Virus record (IMG/VR): IMGVR_UViG_3300033146_003231
Span: 1 to 21,585 of that record
DNA from: a virus
Length of the DNA: 21,585 nucleotides
Direction: 5' to 3' (one strand)
In this document: piece by piece, positions 1 to 6,775 of the stretch
How the letters are laid out: the number at the start of each line of letters is the position of its first letter
Numbering within the stretch: the stretch's first letter is position 1
The notes under the pieces: generated by a model
What the model was told of the DNA's origin: nothing
Database searches by the model: none
The model's input: only the letters and a program-made list of their open reading frames with translations
Program-made: the position numbers and the translations under genes

Positions 1-1
1 T

Positions 2-49
2 GATGAGATGTATCAGAATGTACTAGACATTATTAATGGATTTTTATAG
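2..49 (+). CDS. 3' end of an unidentified gene (partial)
   Basis: An open frame enters from the left edge and ends at TAG (47-49), giving the tail DEMYQNVLDIINGFL. It converges on the flaG stop 11 nt further on. The tail is too short to recognise, and the frame could be chance. Confidence 0.3.
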   Translation, partial: DEMYQNVLDIINGFL

Positions 50-60
50 ATAATATTGAG

Positions 61-420
61 TTAACCTATAGTATCGAATAATACACCAATATTATCACGG
101 TAATATCTAAGTCTAGTAAGAAATTCTTCACTTGGATATTGACGTATTAAATCATCAGTCTTTTTATCTCTAATCTGAACTAACAATTGGTTCTCATCAT
201 TTGCATAACTGAATCTTAGACTATCACCTATTATAGGCATACTGTTTAACCCAGCTAATACTTTATCAAGTTCAGGCTTATCGGTTTTTGCTTCTTCCTG
301 TACTTCTTTTTGTTGAGTCTCAATAACCTTCTCGGGTTTTAAAACTTGATTTGATAATTCTTTTGCAGAAATATTAGGGCTAAATACCTCACTAACTGCT
401 TTTCCTATTTGTTCTAACAT
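61..420 (-). CDS. flaG: FlaG family flagellar protein
   Basis: 119 aa. The C-terminal half (about residues 65-119) has the FlaG pattern: LRFSYANDENQLLVQIRD, then DDLIRQYPSEEFL and a closing GVLFDTIG. The N-terminal half is charged and low in complexity, as in bacterial FlaG. FlaG affects flagellar filament length in several bacteria, and in Campylobacterota it is often encoded near flagellin, fliD and fliS. The start ATG (420-418) overlaps the upstream gene's stop (ATGTTAG), so the two are translationally coupled. Together with the flagellin this makes a flagellar module in what otherwise reads as a phage genome. Whether it was captured from a host or belongs to a decoy or modification strategy cannot be seen here. 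Confidence 0.85.
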   Translation of the reverse strand: MLEQIGKAVSEVFSPNISAKELSNQVLKPEKVIETQQKEVQEEAKTDKPELDKVLAGLNSMPIIGDSLRFSYANDENQLLVQIRDKKTDDLIRQYPSEEFLTRLRYYRDNIGVLFDTIG

Positions 421-767
421 AATACTAGATACTCTTTAATACCGTTACTTTTTTCCGATACTTGTTTTAATTCTTCATAATCTTTAACTAATTTAATACT
501 AATATCTATTGTATTTTTAGTATCTTCTTCTGAATTTCCAGAACCAGCTTTATAAGCATCAATTTTATTCTGAGTAACTTCTGCAGCGACTTTAGTCGTT
601 TGCATATCAGTTAAAGAAGGTGTAAAATTCTGCATCTCTTCTTTAGTATCTTGCTCTGCGTTTTTTACTTCTGCTTCTACTTTATTTTGTAACTCATTTA
701 GTTTACCGTTGTACTCTTCTTGTATTGGTTGTGAAGGTATTCCTGGTTGAATTGGTTGTATAGTCAT
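414..767 (-). CDS. Coiled-coil protein between flagellin and FlaG
   Basis: 117 aa, family not recognised. A proline/glutamine-rich N-terminus (MTIQPIQPGIPSQPIQ) precedes charged, heptad-like helices (NGKLNELQNKVEAEVKNAEQ and the C-terminal third). No signal peptide or membrane segment. An AAAGGATAT ribosome site precedes the ATG. It lies between flagellin and flaG on the same strand and overlaps flaG, so a filament-related role such as export partner or structural accessory is possible. It does not resemble FliS or FliD, so the flagellar role rests only on position. Confidence 0.65.
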   Translation of the reverse strand: MTIQPIQPGIPSQPIQEEYNGKLNELQNKVEAEVKNAEQDTKEEMQNFTPSLTDMQTTKVAAEVTQNKIDAYKAGSGNSEEDTKNTIDISIKLVKDYEELKQVSEKSNGIKEYLVLC

Positions 768-833
768 TTTATATCCTTTAGTCTATCACTATATTATTTA
801 TTATATAGCAATAAACTTAAAACTAAATTAAAT

Positions 834-2861
834 TTATCTTAAGAAACTAAGAATTAATTGTTGTGATTCTGCTGCTTTACCTGCTGCCCACGCACCTGCT
901 TGTAGTTGTAGTGATAATTTTTGAGAATTAGCACTTTCTGCTGCGAAGTCAACATCTCTAATTTGAGATTCAGCCGCTTGTACATTTGCTGATGTCGCTT
1001 CATTAACTCTAACTCTTGATTCTAAAGAAATTTGTGTACTACCTACATTACTTCTAATAGCATCAATGCTTTTAATCGCAGCATCAATACTTACGATTGC
1101 TGCATCAGCACCTGCTTGAGTGGTTAAATCTAAATCACCATCTGCGACACCCATTGTAGCAATATCGGCATTAGTAATAGTCATACCAATTGTTTGACCA
1201 GATTCTGAACCAACATGGAATTTTTTACCGGTAAATGTACCATCTAATAAATTAATTCCATTGTATTGTGTTTGTTTTGCAATATCATCTGCTTGTAACA
1301 TTAGTTGTTTAACATCTTCTTCTAATGCTGCACGAGCCTCTGGCGAATTTGTGTCCGAAGATGCTTGAACTGCTTTATCTCTTGCTAAAGTTAAAAGTTC
1401 AGTGTACTCGTTAAGACCCGCATCTGCGATTTGAGTTAAACCAATCGCATCTTGTGCGTTTTTATTACCTTGTAATAAACCTTGTGATTGAGTTCTAAGT
1501 TGATTAGCAATTGCTAGTCCTGCCGCCATTTAACTTCAAATTAAATCGTTAATTTAATTTCGTTCTCTTATGAACTGCTATATGTTTCCATATAGATGAG
1601 ACTATATCTTCCGGCTATTTCTAGCTTGAGTGGTACTTCGGAATAACTTTATTCCTACTCCCTATCGGGATAGTCGTTGAACCTTCTTCTTTAACTTAAT
1701 ATTAAGAAGCTCGGATGCTGATTGTCTAATCCTAAAGATTTTCAAACATTCATAGTCTAATTTCTTGACTATTGTAGTTCTTTGGGCTCTCAAGAGTTTC
1801 CAGCAATTCTCCACTTTTATAGATGACACACGGCATATAAATCTTCTAAAAGGATTGAACATTTATCTTGTTTTGAACAGTTTTCGGAATGATGGATAAT
1901 CTCTAGGTTATTAATGTTACCAATTACATTTGGCAACACACTTAATCTAAATCCTTCATTTATTGAAAATCTATGGTCAAGGTGATGAGCATTTTCGATT
2001 AAGTCTGCTCTTCCTCTCAACTCTATATTAGGTAGTGATGATAAATTACATTTATTAGTTATTTTCCAAACTTGTAATTTATAGTCTTGATAGTCACTTA
2101 AAATTTTAGGAGGTAATTTTGGATATTTACATAAAATTTCTTTCAATGTAATCGAGCCATTATCTATTTTTGTTAGATAACCTTTCCTATATATTTCTTG
2201 TAACATTTTATAAGTTTTATTTGAATAAGTTTCTAATCTTATTTTATGAGAATCGCTCCCAATATAACCAAAAGTATTATTTTCTGATTTAGTTTTATTC
2301 ATTTTATTTCTTATTTCACTATTTTTAGTTTGGTCTTTACCTATAAATCCTAATTTTCCTGTTCTTTCTATAATATCTCTAGGTCTACTTTTGTTTAGTG
2401 TTTTGGTTATATTTTGTTTTTTGGTTGCTTCACTTAAATTGTGATTTTTATCAACACAACTCTTACACATATAATCAAATCCCTTATATAAACCTAGCCT
2501 ATCATTAAATGTTCTCATTATAGTTTTTGATTTAGTATTACAAGAAGGACAAATATATACTATACTATCATTATGAGATATTCTTTTTTCGTCAACATAA
2601 ATCACTTTCTGTTTAATTGAACCTGAATGTCTATACCACATAGTATAATTATTTGTTTTAATTCCTGATATACTTAAAATCTTAACCATAATATATTTCC
2701 TTTTTTATATTATTTATATTTTTCTATTTATCATCTGCTGCACGATTAATTCTAAAACCACTTGATAATTTTTCTAATGAACTGTCTAGTGAACCTTGTG
2801 TTTGTCTGTTATACATATTTGCGAATAAACTCGCTGTATTTGTTTGAATTGAAAAACTCAT
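834..2861 (-). CDS. Flagellin, gene split by a group I intron (exons 2861-2730 and 1526-834)
   Basis: Exon 1 gives residues 1-44, beginning MSFSIQTNTASLFANMYNRQ and ending GFRINRAADD. Exon 2 restores the frame with AAGLAIANQLRTQ. The joined protein is about 274 aa. The D0/D1 N-terminal flagellin core and a D1/D0 C-terminus (ESQIRDVDFAAESANSQK to LILSFLR) are present with almost no variable central domain. Without splicing, exon 1 runs AADDK-stop. The C-terminal D0 helix (LSLQLQAGAWAAGKAAESQQ) departs from the usual pattern of alternating small and polar residues, so packing into a host filament may differ. Start ATG at 2861-2859 follows AAAAAGGAT. A 6-bp leader hairpin (2900-2885) and a TATAAATA promoter (2935-2928) lie upstream. 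The 14-aa-conserved junction region is the strongest identity evidence. Confidence 0.9.
1817..2689 (-). CDS. HNH homing endonuclease encoded in the flagellin intron
   Basis: 290 aa. An N-terminal zinc-binding part has CPSC (C47, C50) and CKSC (C75, C78). The C-terminal HNH nuclease core starts at about residue 234: AHHLDHRFSINEGF, then NNLEIIHHSENCSKQDKC. The middle is basic and probably binds DNA. The gene starts 40 nt into the intron after AAAAAAGG and a TATAAATA box, and ends inside the P1 guide sequence. The expected role is to cleave intron-less flagellin alleles at the AADD/AAGLA site and so drive intron homing. The organisation resembles phage T4 intron endonucleases, but the nuclease family here is HNH. 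Confidence 0.88.
   Translation of the reverse strand: MVKILSISGIKTNNYTMWYRHSGSIKQKVIYVDEKRISHNDSIVYICPSCNTKSKTIMRTFNDRLGLYKGFDYMCKSCVDKNHNLSEATKKQNITKTLNKSRPRDIIERTGKLGFIGKDQTKNSEIRNKMNKTKSENNTFGYIGSDSHKIRLETYSNKTYKMLQEIYRKGYLTKIDNGSITLKEILCKYPKLPPKILSDYQDYKLQVWKITNKCNLSSLPNIELRGRADLIENAHHLDHRFSINEGFRLSVLPNVIGNINNLEIIHHSENCSKQDKCSILLEDLYAVCHL
2711..2718 (-). promoter_or_regulatory. TATAAATA late-type promoter inside the intron
   Basis: The octamer TATAAATA is followed by ATATAAAAAAGG and the HNH start codon at 2689. It matches the T4 late promoter consensus read by gp55-type sigma factors, and would let the endonuclease be made from a short late transcript independently of flagellin. Confidence 0.6.
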
Positions 2862-2927
2862 TATAAATCCTTTTTATATTTAAATTCTCATCCTTGAGAA
2901 AGTCCTGTACTTCATTTAAGTATACAT

Positions 2928-2935
2928 TATTTATA
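2928..2935 (-). promoter_or_regulatory. TATAAATA promoter of the flagellin operon
   Basis: TATAAATAATG lies about 66 nt before the flagellin ATG. The leader carries a TTCTCA/TGAGAA hairpin (2900-2885) that exposes AGGA in its loop. A TATAATCATA on the same strand slightly upstream is an alternative -10 box. Confidence 0.6.
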
Positions 2936-2968
2936 AGCAATATATGATTATAACAAATCGCGACGCAA

Positions 2969-3018
2969 CTTAAGAAAACTTTAAGAAAACTTTAAGAAAA
3001 CTTTAAGAAAACTTTAAT
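2969..3018. repeat. 11-bp tandem repeat of TTTAAG tracts
   Basis: TTTAAG/T tracts (the first is CTTAAG) start at 2969, 2980, 2991, 3002 and 3013, exactly 11 bp apart, with a unit of TTTAAGAAAAC. The array lies between the leftward flagellin operon and the rightward small genes, immediately upstream of a promoter. The spacing is close to one DNA helical turn, so it may act as a phased upstream element. Confidence 0.85.
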
Positions 3019-3039
3019 ATTAGATTAATAAAACTAGTA

Positions 3040-3047
3040 TATAAATA
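3040..3047 (+). promoter_or_regulatory. TATAAATA promoter for the rightward small genes
   Basis: GTATATAAATAATT lies 15 nt before the ATG at 3062, with AAAGGA between. It follows the 11-bp phased tract array, so it may combine features of both promoter classes in the window. Confidence 0.5.
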
Positions 3048-3061
3048 ATTAAAGGATTCCT

Positions 3062-3199
3062 ATGTTTAAATACTTCAAAATAACTCACACATCTGGCGAA
3101 AGCAAACTTATTGATATAGAAGATTACTGTATAGGTGATTTAATCACAATATCAAGTTTTTATGATAGCAATAGTGGTTATCAATTAACAAGAGTATAA
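3062..3199 (+). CDS. Small protein of unknown function, 45 aa
   Basis: The ORF starts after AAAGGATTCCT and encodes a soluble peptide (MFKYFKITHTSGESKLIDIE to SGYQLTRV). No family recognised. It is first in a run of three tiny ORFs with almost no spacing, typical of phage accessory clusters. Confidence 0.6.
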   Translation: MFKYFKITHTSGESKLIDIEDYCIGDLITISSFYDSNSGYQLTRV

Positions 3200-3200
3200 C

Positions 3201-3368
3201 ATGGTTACAGGAACTGAAAGCACTTCAACACTAACTACAATAAATACTGGAATGACAGGTCAAGCATCAACTAATGCTAGAGCAGAACAAAATGCTAATA
3301 TCGAAAATAAAGGAAATCAGTATAAACAACTTACAGGTTTCGGAATTAAATTGGATATTTACGTATGA
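3201..3368 (+). CDS. Small Thr/Asn-rich protein, 55 aa
   Basis: Starts one base after the previous stop and overlaps the next ORF by 4 nt (GTATGA). Polar and rich in T, A and N (MVTGTESTSTLTTINTGMTG), with no membrane segment. Function unknown; no clear ribosome site of its own, so coupling to the upstream gene is likely. Confidence 0.5.
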   Translation: MVTGTESTSTLTTINTGMTGQASTNARAEQNANIENKGNQYKQLTGFGIKLDIYV

Positions 3369-3451
3369 GTGTAATAGGTGGTTGGATATTAGCAGGCGCT
3401 TTGATTATTCTTATAATATTAGAATTTTCTGATACTTGCCTAAAGAAATAG
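3365..3451 (+). CDS. Single-span membrane peptide, 28 aa
   Basis: MSVIGGWILAGALIILIILE forms one hydrophobic helix followed by a short tail (FSDTCLKK). The start overlaps the upstream stop. A phage membrane miniprotein of unknown role; short enough that it could be spurious, but coupling and composition support it. Confidence 0.45.
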   Translation: MSVIGGWILAGALIILIILEFSDTCLKK

Positions 3452-3467
3452 CAAATTCTTTTAAAAC

Positions 3468-3510
3468 ATAAGGCGGTTTAAACTAGATTTAATGTTAAAC
3501 ATGGTATAAT
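3468..3510 (+). promoter_or_regulatory. TTTAA-phased promoter
   Basis: Two TTTAA tracts 11 bp apart are followed by TTAAACATGG and TATAAT (3505-3510). The same arrangement recurs near 8242, 12784, 20728, 20828 and 20934. There is no TTGACA at the normal -35 spacing. Confidence 0.75.
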
Positions 3511-3532
3511 ATAGTATATAAAGGATAAAGAT

Positions 3533-3769
3533 ATGTTAAGATTACTTACTTCAGATACGACTGTTACCAACTCCGCGACAACAACTGGTATTATTGCCGC
3601 TTTGTTAATGGCTTTAAATTTAAACATGTACATTTTAGCATATTCACTATTTATCACTAGTTCTTTGTTATGGGCAATTTATGCTTATAGACAAAATAAT
3701 AGACAATTACTAACTATGAATGTGATATTCACATTAATAAACATAGTTGGTATTATAAGATTTTCATAG
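3533..3769 (+). CDS. Small integral membrane protein, 78 aa
   Basis: After a polar N-terminus (MLRLLTSDTTVTNSATTT) come two or three hydrophobic segments: IIAALLMALNLNMYILAYSL, FITSSLLWAIYAY and VIFTLINIVGIIRF, separated by a basic RQNNRQ loop. The layout faintly recalls small PnuC/YgjV-like membrane proteins, but identity is not established. A promoter and AAGGA ribosome site lie directly upstream. Probably inserted in the host inner membrane. Confidence 0.7.
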   Translation: MLRLLTSDTTVTNSATTTGIIAALLMALNLNMYILAYSLFITSSLLWAIYAYRQNNRQLLTMNVIFTLINIVGIIRFS

Positions 3770-3780
3770 AAGGAATTACA

Positions 3781-3954
3781 ATGTGTAGAGCAAGAGCAAG
3801 AAGAGATTTTGTACAAATTTGGCGGGATTGCATAAGTCAAAATAAAAGACTGGTTGGTGATAGAATTGCAAAAAATCAAGAGTGGTCTTTTTATATTGAT
3901 GGACTATGCAAGAGCGGCATTATTACACTTAAACAATACGAAAATTGGTTATAA
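3781..3954 (+). CDS. Small basic protein of unknown function, 57 aa
   Basis: Starts after AAGGAATTACA, 11 nt past the previous stop. The N-terminus is arginine-rich (MCRARARRDFVQIWRDC) and the C-terminus ends SGIITLKQYENWL. The sequence resembles many short conserved phage ORFs by composition, but no family is recognised. Confidence 0.55.
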   Translation: MCRARARRDFVQIWRDCISQNKRLVGDRIAKNQEWSFYIDGLCKSGIITLKQYENWL

Positions 3955-3963
3955 GGAATTACA

Positions 3964-4017
3964 ATGAGAACAATTAGAAATATAGTATTCACTGGAAAAT
4001 TTGGATTATATAAATAG
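3964..4017 (+). pseudogene. Truncated 5' end of the BRCT gene
   Basis: MRTIRNIVFTGKFGLYK-stop, preceded by AAGGAATTACA. IVFTGKF is the first strand of a BRCT domain and matches IIFTGKI at the start of the gene at 4908. The frame is terminated by the TAG formed where the TATAAATA box of the following endonuclease begins. Most likely this is the original N-terminus, cut off by endonuclease insertion. Confidence 0.6.
4009..4016 (+). promoter_or_regulatory. TATAAATA four bases before an endonuclease start
   Basis: TATAAATA-GAAT-ATG. Transcription started from a T4-type late promoter here would begin near the ATG itself, giving a leaderless mRNA. No ribosome site is visible. The same spacing is found before the gene at 17788. 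Confidence 0.5.
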
Positions 4018-4020
4018 AAT

Positions 4021-4908
4021 ATGAAGAAGTTAAAAAATGAAGATATATTAATAAAATTTGGCAGTATACATAAAGATAAATATGATTATTCTTTGGTAAA
4101 TTATATTAATTATCATAAAAAAGTTAAAATAATCTGCAAAAAGCATGGAGTTTTTGAACAAACACCAGCCAATCATATATCTGGCCAGAATTGTATTTAT
4201 TGCTCTAATAAGGTAAAACACCAAATTGATATAATTGAAGAATTTATTAAAATAAATGGTAATAAATATGATTATAGTTTAGTAAAATATACAGGTGATA
4301 AAGAGAAAGTTAAAATAATCTGCAAAAAGCATGGAATATTTGAAACTAGGCCACAGATACATAAATATGGGTCTGATTGTCCGCAATGTAGTAATATATT
4401 AGATAAAGAAACAGTAATAAAACAATTTAATGAAATTCATAATAATCTATATGATTATTCTCTTATTGAGTATATAGGTGGTAAAGAAAAAGTTAAAATA
4501 ATCTGTGAAGAGCATGGAATATTTAACCAAACACCAAATTCGCATAAAAATGGTAGAGGTTGTAATAAATGTATGTTAGAGAAAAGATATAAAGATAGAA
4601 AAACATTTTTGTATTATTTATTAATAAATAATACCCAATATAAAGTAGGTATATGCTTAAAAGGTAATAATGCTTCCATACAATCAGCGATAAAAAGCAG
4701 ATATCATAAAGAGATAAAGAGTGGCGTTAATATACAAATATTAGATTATGAATTATTCATGGATGGGAACTTAGCATATACCAAGGAACAGAGAATAAGA
4801 ATAGATTATAATTTTGGGATAGATAAGAATAAATCTTTACTTATAGGTGGCGGACATACTGAAATTAGTATGAATAACTTATTAGAAGATACATTGAAGG
4901 ATAAATAA
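4021..4908 (+). CDS. Homing endonuclease-like protein with three DUF723-type repeats
   Basis: 295 aa. Three zinc-finger-like repeats (about residues 7-62, 70-123 and 130-184) share KYDYSLV, KVKIICKKHGIF and a closing CxxC; this type is common in phage homing endonucleases and probably binds DNA. The C-terminal 110 residues (FLYYLLINNTQYKVGI to GGGHTEIS) resemble divergent GIY-YIG nucleases of the T5orf172 sort, with the core tyrosines, K-V-G-I and a late acidic residue. It separates the 5' stub of a BRCT gene from its body, and its stop shares bases with the next start (TAATG). Nuclease assignment is by pattern, not proof. Confidence 0.75.
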   Translation: MKKLKNEDILIKFGSIHKDKYDYSLVNYINYHKKVKIICKKHGVFEQTPANHISGQNCIYCSNKVKHQIDIIEEFIKINGNKYDYSLVKYTGDKEKVKIICKKHGIFETRPQIHKYGSDCPQCSNILDKETVIKQFNEIHNNLYDYSLIEYIGGKEKVKIICEEHGIFNQTPNSHKNGRGCNKCMLEKRYKDRKTFLYYLLINNTQYKVGICLKGNNASIQSAIKSRYHKEIKSGVNIQILDYELFMDGNLAYTKEQRIRIDYNFGIDKNKSLLIGGGHTEISMNNLLEDTLKDK

Positions 4909-5159
4909 TGAATATAATTTTTACAGGTAAGATAGATGTTACTAGAAAAAAGATTGAAGTAATGTGTAAGGGTGTTGGAATAACTTTACAGAAAAGCGTA
5001 ACCAATAATACAAATGTTCTTTTTGTGGGAGTTAGAGGTCAACATTTTATTAATGATGGATATGGCACAAAATCAACTAAAGAAAAGGCTGCACTTGAAA
5101 AAGGTATTAAAATAGAACATATAGAATCTATAGATGAAATACTAGAGTATTTCGTTTAG
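4908..5159 (+). CDS. Stand-alone BRCT-domain protein
   Basis: 83 aa covering one BRCT domain: IIFTGKIDVTRKKIEVMCKG, then SVTNNTNVLFVG, then STKEKAALEKGIKIEHIES and a final ILEYFV. This is the order found in the C-terminal BRCT of NAD-dependent DNA ligase and in small phage BRCT proteins, which bind DNA ends or partner proteins. The start codon lies within the end of the upstream endonuclease gene, and a separate stub with the same first strand sits at 3964, so the present N-terminus appears to have been supplied with the endonuclease cassette. Confidence 0.8.
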   Translation: MNIIFTGKIDVTRKKIEVMCKGVGITLQKSVTNNTNVLFVGVRGQHFINDGYGTKSTKEKAALEKGIKIEHIESIDEILEYFV

Positions 5160-5179
5160 TATAAAAATAGGAGGAAAGA

Positions 5180-5518
5180 ATGGGACAATATTTAGTAACA
5201 ATTTTCGACCACAATGCAAATGTAGTTGAATATCAAAAAGAGAATGAAAAATCATTTAGAGTTTCTGGCTCTAGTAAATGGGGACCAGGCTCAAGTGTTA
5301 GTAAGAAAAAAATATACAAAAAATTTACTAGTATGACTAAAGCAAAATTATATGTTAAAGTAATAAATAAACGGTTAGATAAAATAAAAGAAGAGCCAGG
5401 TTATAGAGAACTTTTGGCTGAACAAAAAAGAATTGCAGCAGAAGTTTCTAAAAAAAGAAATGAACTGTATAAAGACTACATTGAAAATAGTTATGAATTA
5501 ACAGAATATTTTATATAG
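5180..5518 (+). CDS. Basic protein of unknown function, 112 aa
   Basis: Starts after a strong AGGAGGAAAGA ribosome site. N-terminal strands (MGQYLVTIFDHNANVVEY), a Gly/Ser/Lys stretch (SGSSKWGPGSSVSKKK) and a long charged helix (VINKRLDKIKEEPGYRELLA) are visible. The C-terminus ends YELTEYFI; several genes in this cluster end with a similar EYFI/EYLI tail. No family recognised. Confidence 0.7.
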   Translation: MGQYLVTIFDHNANVVEYQKENEKSFRVSGSSKWGPGSSVSKKKIYKKFTSMTKAKLYVKVINKRLDKIKEEPGYRELLAEQKRIAAEVSKKRNELYKDYIENSYELTEYFI

Positions 5519-5527
5519 GAGGAAATA

Positions 5528-5647
5528 ATGACATTAGTAGAAGCGTTCGCACTTGGATTAGGAGTTTGGATATTTTTCAAATTCTTTGGAAGTGCAATAG
5601 TTATGGGAATATTTAGAATATTCATATTTTTTAAAGAAGGAAAGTAA
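5528..5647 (+). CDS. Membrane miniprotein, 39 aa
   Basis: MTLVEAFALGLGVWIFFKFF followed by a second hydrophobic stretch (AIVMGIFRIFIFF) and a KEGK tail. Preceded by TAGGAGGAAATA, and its stop overlaps the next start (TAATGA). Likely a real phage membrane peptide, function unknown. Confidence 0.65.
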   Translation: MTLVEAFALGLGVWIFFKFFGSAIVMGIFRIFIFFKEGK

Positions 5648-6183
5648 TGAGACCAGGTAACAATTTTTTCTTAAACCTATTTTCAAATAAATGGGGAGTA
5701 ATACTATTTTTTACGTTAATATCATTATTATTAATATTTATTCCATTTCATATAGGAACATTTGCTTTATTTGGTGGGGTATTTTACGGTATTCAATTAA
5801 TTATGCTTGCAGATACTCACCGTGAAGAAATGATTTATGCTCACTTTATGATTATGGTTAATACTATATTTCTCGTGGGTTTATTCGGTTGGAATGTTCT
5901 AACATTCAACGATAAAATTGATAGGTATGTAGATGTCAATACAACAGACTGTATCTATTTTTATGAAAATGAAGGAGACCAGAAATCTACATTGTATTTT
6001 GTTAAAAATGGAAGCAAAAAAGTTTCGTTAGATATAACAATAAGCGATGAAGAACTTAAGGAATTTTTAAGTAAAGAAAATCCTAAGCTTTATAAACATG
6101 AAACTAAAAGTGTGTTCTTTCAAACTTTAGATAATGAGTATACAGTCTCTAAAAAGGATATTAATGATACAAGATTACAGTAG
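5647..6183 (+). CDS. Membrane protein with a cytoplasmic or periplasmic tail, 178 aa
   Basis: Three hydrophobic segments (about residues 17-35, 38-55 and 65-85) are followed by a soluble domain of about 90 residues (IDRYVDVNTTDCIYFYENEG to KKDINDTRLQ) rich in beta-strand pattern. No family recognised. The start is coupled to the upstream miniprotein, and the 3' end overlaps the next gene. Confidence 0.7.
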   Translation: MRPGNNFFLNLFSNKWGVILFFTLISLLLIFIPFHIGTFALFGGVFYGIQLIMLADTHREEMIYAHFMIMVNTIFLVGLFGWNVLTFNDKIDRYVDVNTTDCIYFYENEGDQKSTLYFVKNGSKKVSLDITISDEELKEFLSKENPKLYKHETKSVFFQTLDNEYTVSKKDINDTRLQ

Positions 6184-6451
6184 AGGTTGTAGTGGAGATT
6201 ATTTAAGACTCAGCGACTATACTTGGACTGGTGATTTAGATATTCTCGATTGCGATGAAAATAAATTAGCATATCTAAATTTTGCTAAGTATAATAAAAG
6301 TCTCACTTACTCTGAATTTATGGAGAAGAGTTTTGAAAATATTCCAGGGATATTCTGGCCTATTATCTCGATAATTGCTTCAGTAAGTTATTGGAAACAG
6401 AAGAAGAATATTGAAAAATTTGAAGATGAAAATCCAGAATATTTTATTTAA
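6164..6451 (+). CDS. Small protein with one membrane segment, 95 aa
   Basis: The ATG at 6164 is preferred over 6134 because AAAAAGGATATTA precedes it. The protein begins MIQDYSRGCSGDYLRLSDYT, has one hydrophobic span (IPGIFWPIISIIASVSYW) and ends DENPEYFI. It overlaps the upstream gene by 20 nt. Unknown function; probably expressed together with the membrane protein before it. Confidence 0.6.
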   Translation: MIQDYSRGCSGDYLRLSDYTWTGDLDILDCDENKLAYLNFAKYNKSLTYSEFMEKSFENIPGIFWPIISIIASVSYWKQKKNIEKFEDENPEYFI

Positions 6452-6459
6452 TTTTTATT

Positions 6460-6495
6460 TAATTTAATATTCATTTAATAATAAAGCTATATAAT
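6460..6495 (+). promoter_or_regulatory. A/T-rich promoter before the 6515 gene
   Basis: TTTAA tracts at several positions lead into CTATATAATATAT (TATAAT 6490-6495), 20 nt before an AAAGGA-ATG start. A degenerate form of the TTTAA-phased promoter. Confidence 0.6.
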
Positions 6496-6514
6496 ATATT
6501 AACAAAGGAATATT

Positions 6515-6775
6515 ATGGGTCACTTAGTAATACACGATGAGAAAACATTCGATGAGAATTTAGATTATTTTATAAGACATGGCTGTCCTTGTCACATGGA
6601 TTTTAATTCTAAAGATAATGTTGAATATGTTAAATGGTTAATTGATATGGACCAAAATTTAGATGATGAATTTATACCATACGGTTTTACCTGGAAAATT
6701 ATATCAGAAGATGAAAATGAAATATTAAAATTAGATAGATATTTAAAAATGTATCTACAAAGTAAATACAAATGA
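6515..6775 (+). CDS. Acidic protein of unknown function, 86 aa
   Basis: MGHLVIHDEKTFDENLDYFI, then HGCPCHMDF and an acidic C-terminal half. No family recognised. First gene after its own promoter, with AAAGGAATATT ahead of the ATG; the stop overlaps the next short ORF (ATGA). Confidence 0.65.
   Translation: MGHLVIHDEKTFDENLDYFIRHGCPCHMDFNSKDNVEYVKWLIDMDQNLDDEFIPYGFTWKIISEDENEILKLDRYLKMYLQSKYK

Larger units (their letters stand above)
1527..2729 (-). ncRNA. Group I self-splicing intron in the flagellin gene
   Basis: 1203 nt. The 5' exon ends AGATGAT at 2730. P1 forms with an internal guide GTCATCT (1827-1821), including the required U·G at the splice site. P10 can form between TGCCGT (1835-1830) and the 3' exon start GCGGCA. 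P7 is GACTA (1675-1671) with TAGTC (1604-1600), in the typical contexts CAACGACTATC and AAGATATAGTC. Downstream are a CTATATG-GAAA-CATATAG hairpin (GNRA loop), a GTTC/GAAC hairpin and an AAATTAAAT/ATTTAATTT hairpin, then the terminal G at 1527. The HNH ORF occupies the P1 loop, and its last codons contain the guide sequence. The catalytic core lies in about 1527-1830. Subgroup IA is likely but was not proven. Confidence 0.9.

Noticed and set aside
1662-1862. 66-aa minus-strand ORF
   Set aside because: It lies across the catalytic core of the group I intron and the end of the HNH gene; its composition follows the ribozyme helices.
3685-3879. 64-aa minus-strand ORF
   Set aside because: Lies opposite a membrane-protein gene and a small basic ORF that both have ribosome sites; no start signal of its own.
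4017-4908. Intron in the BRCT gene
   Set aside because: The endonuclease stop overlaps the next ATG, leaving no room for a ribozyme core, and both flanks carry the same protein segment rather than complementary exons.
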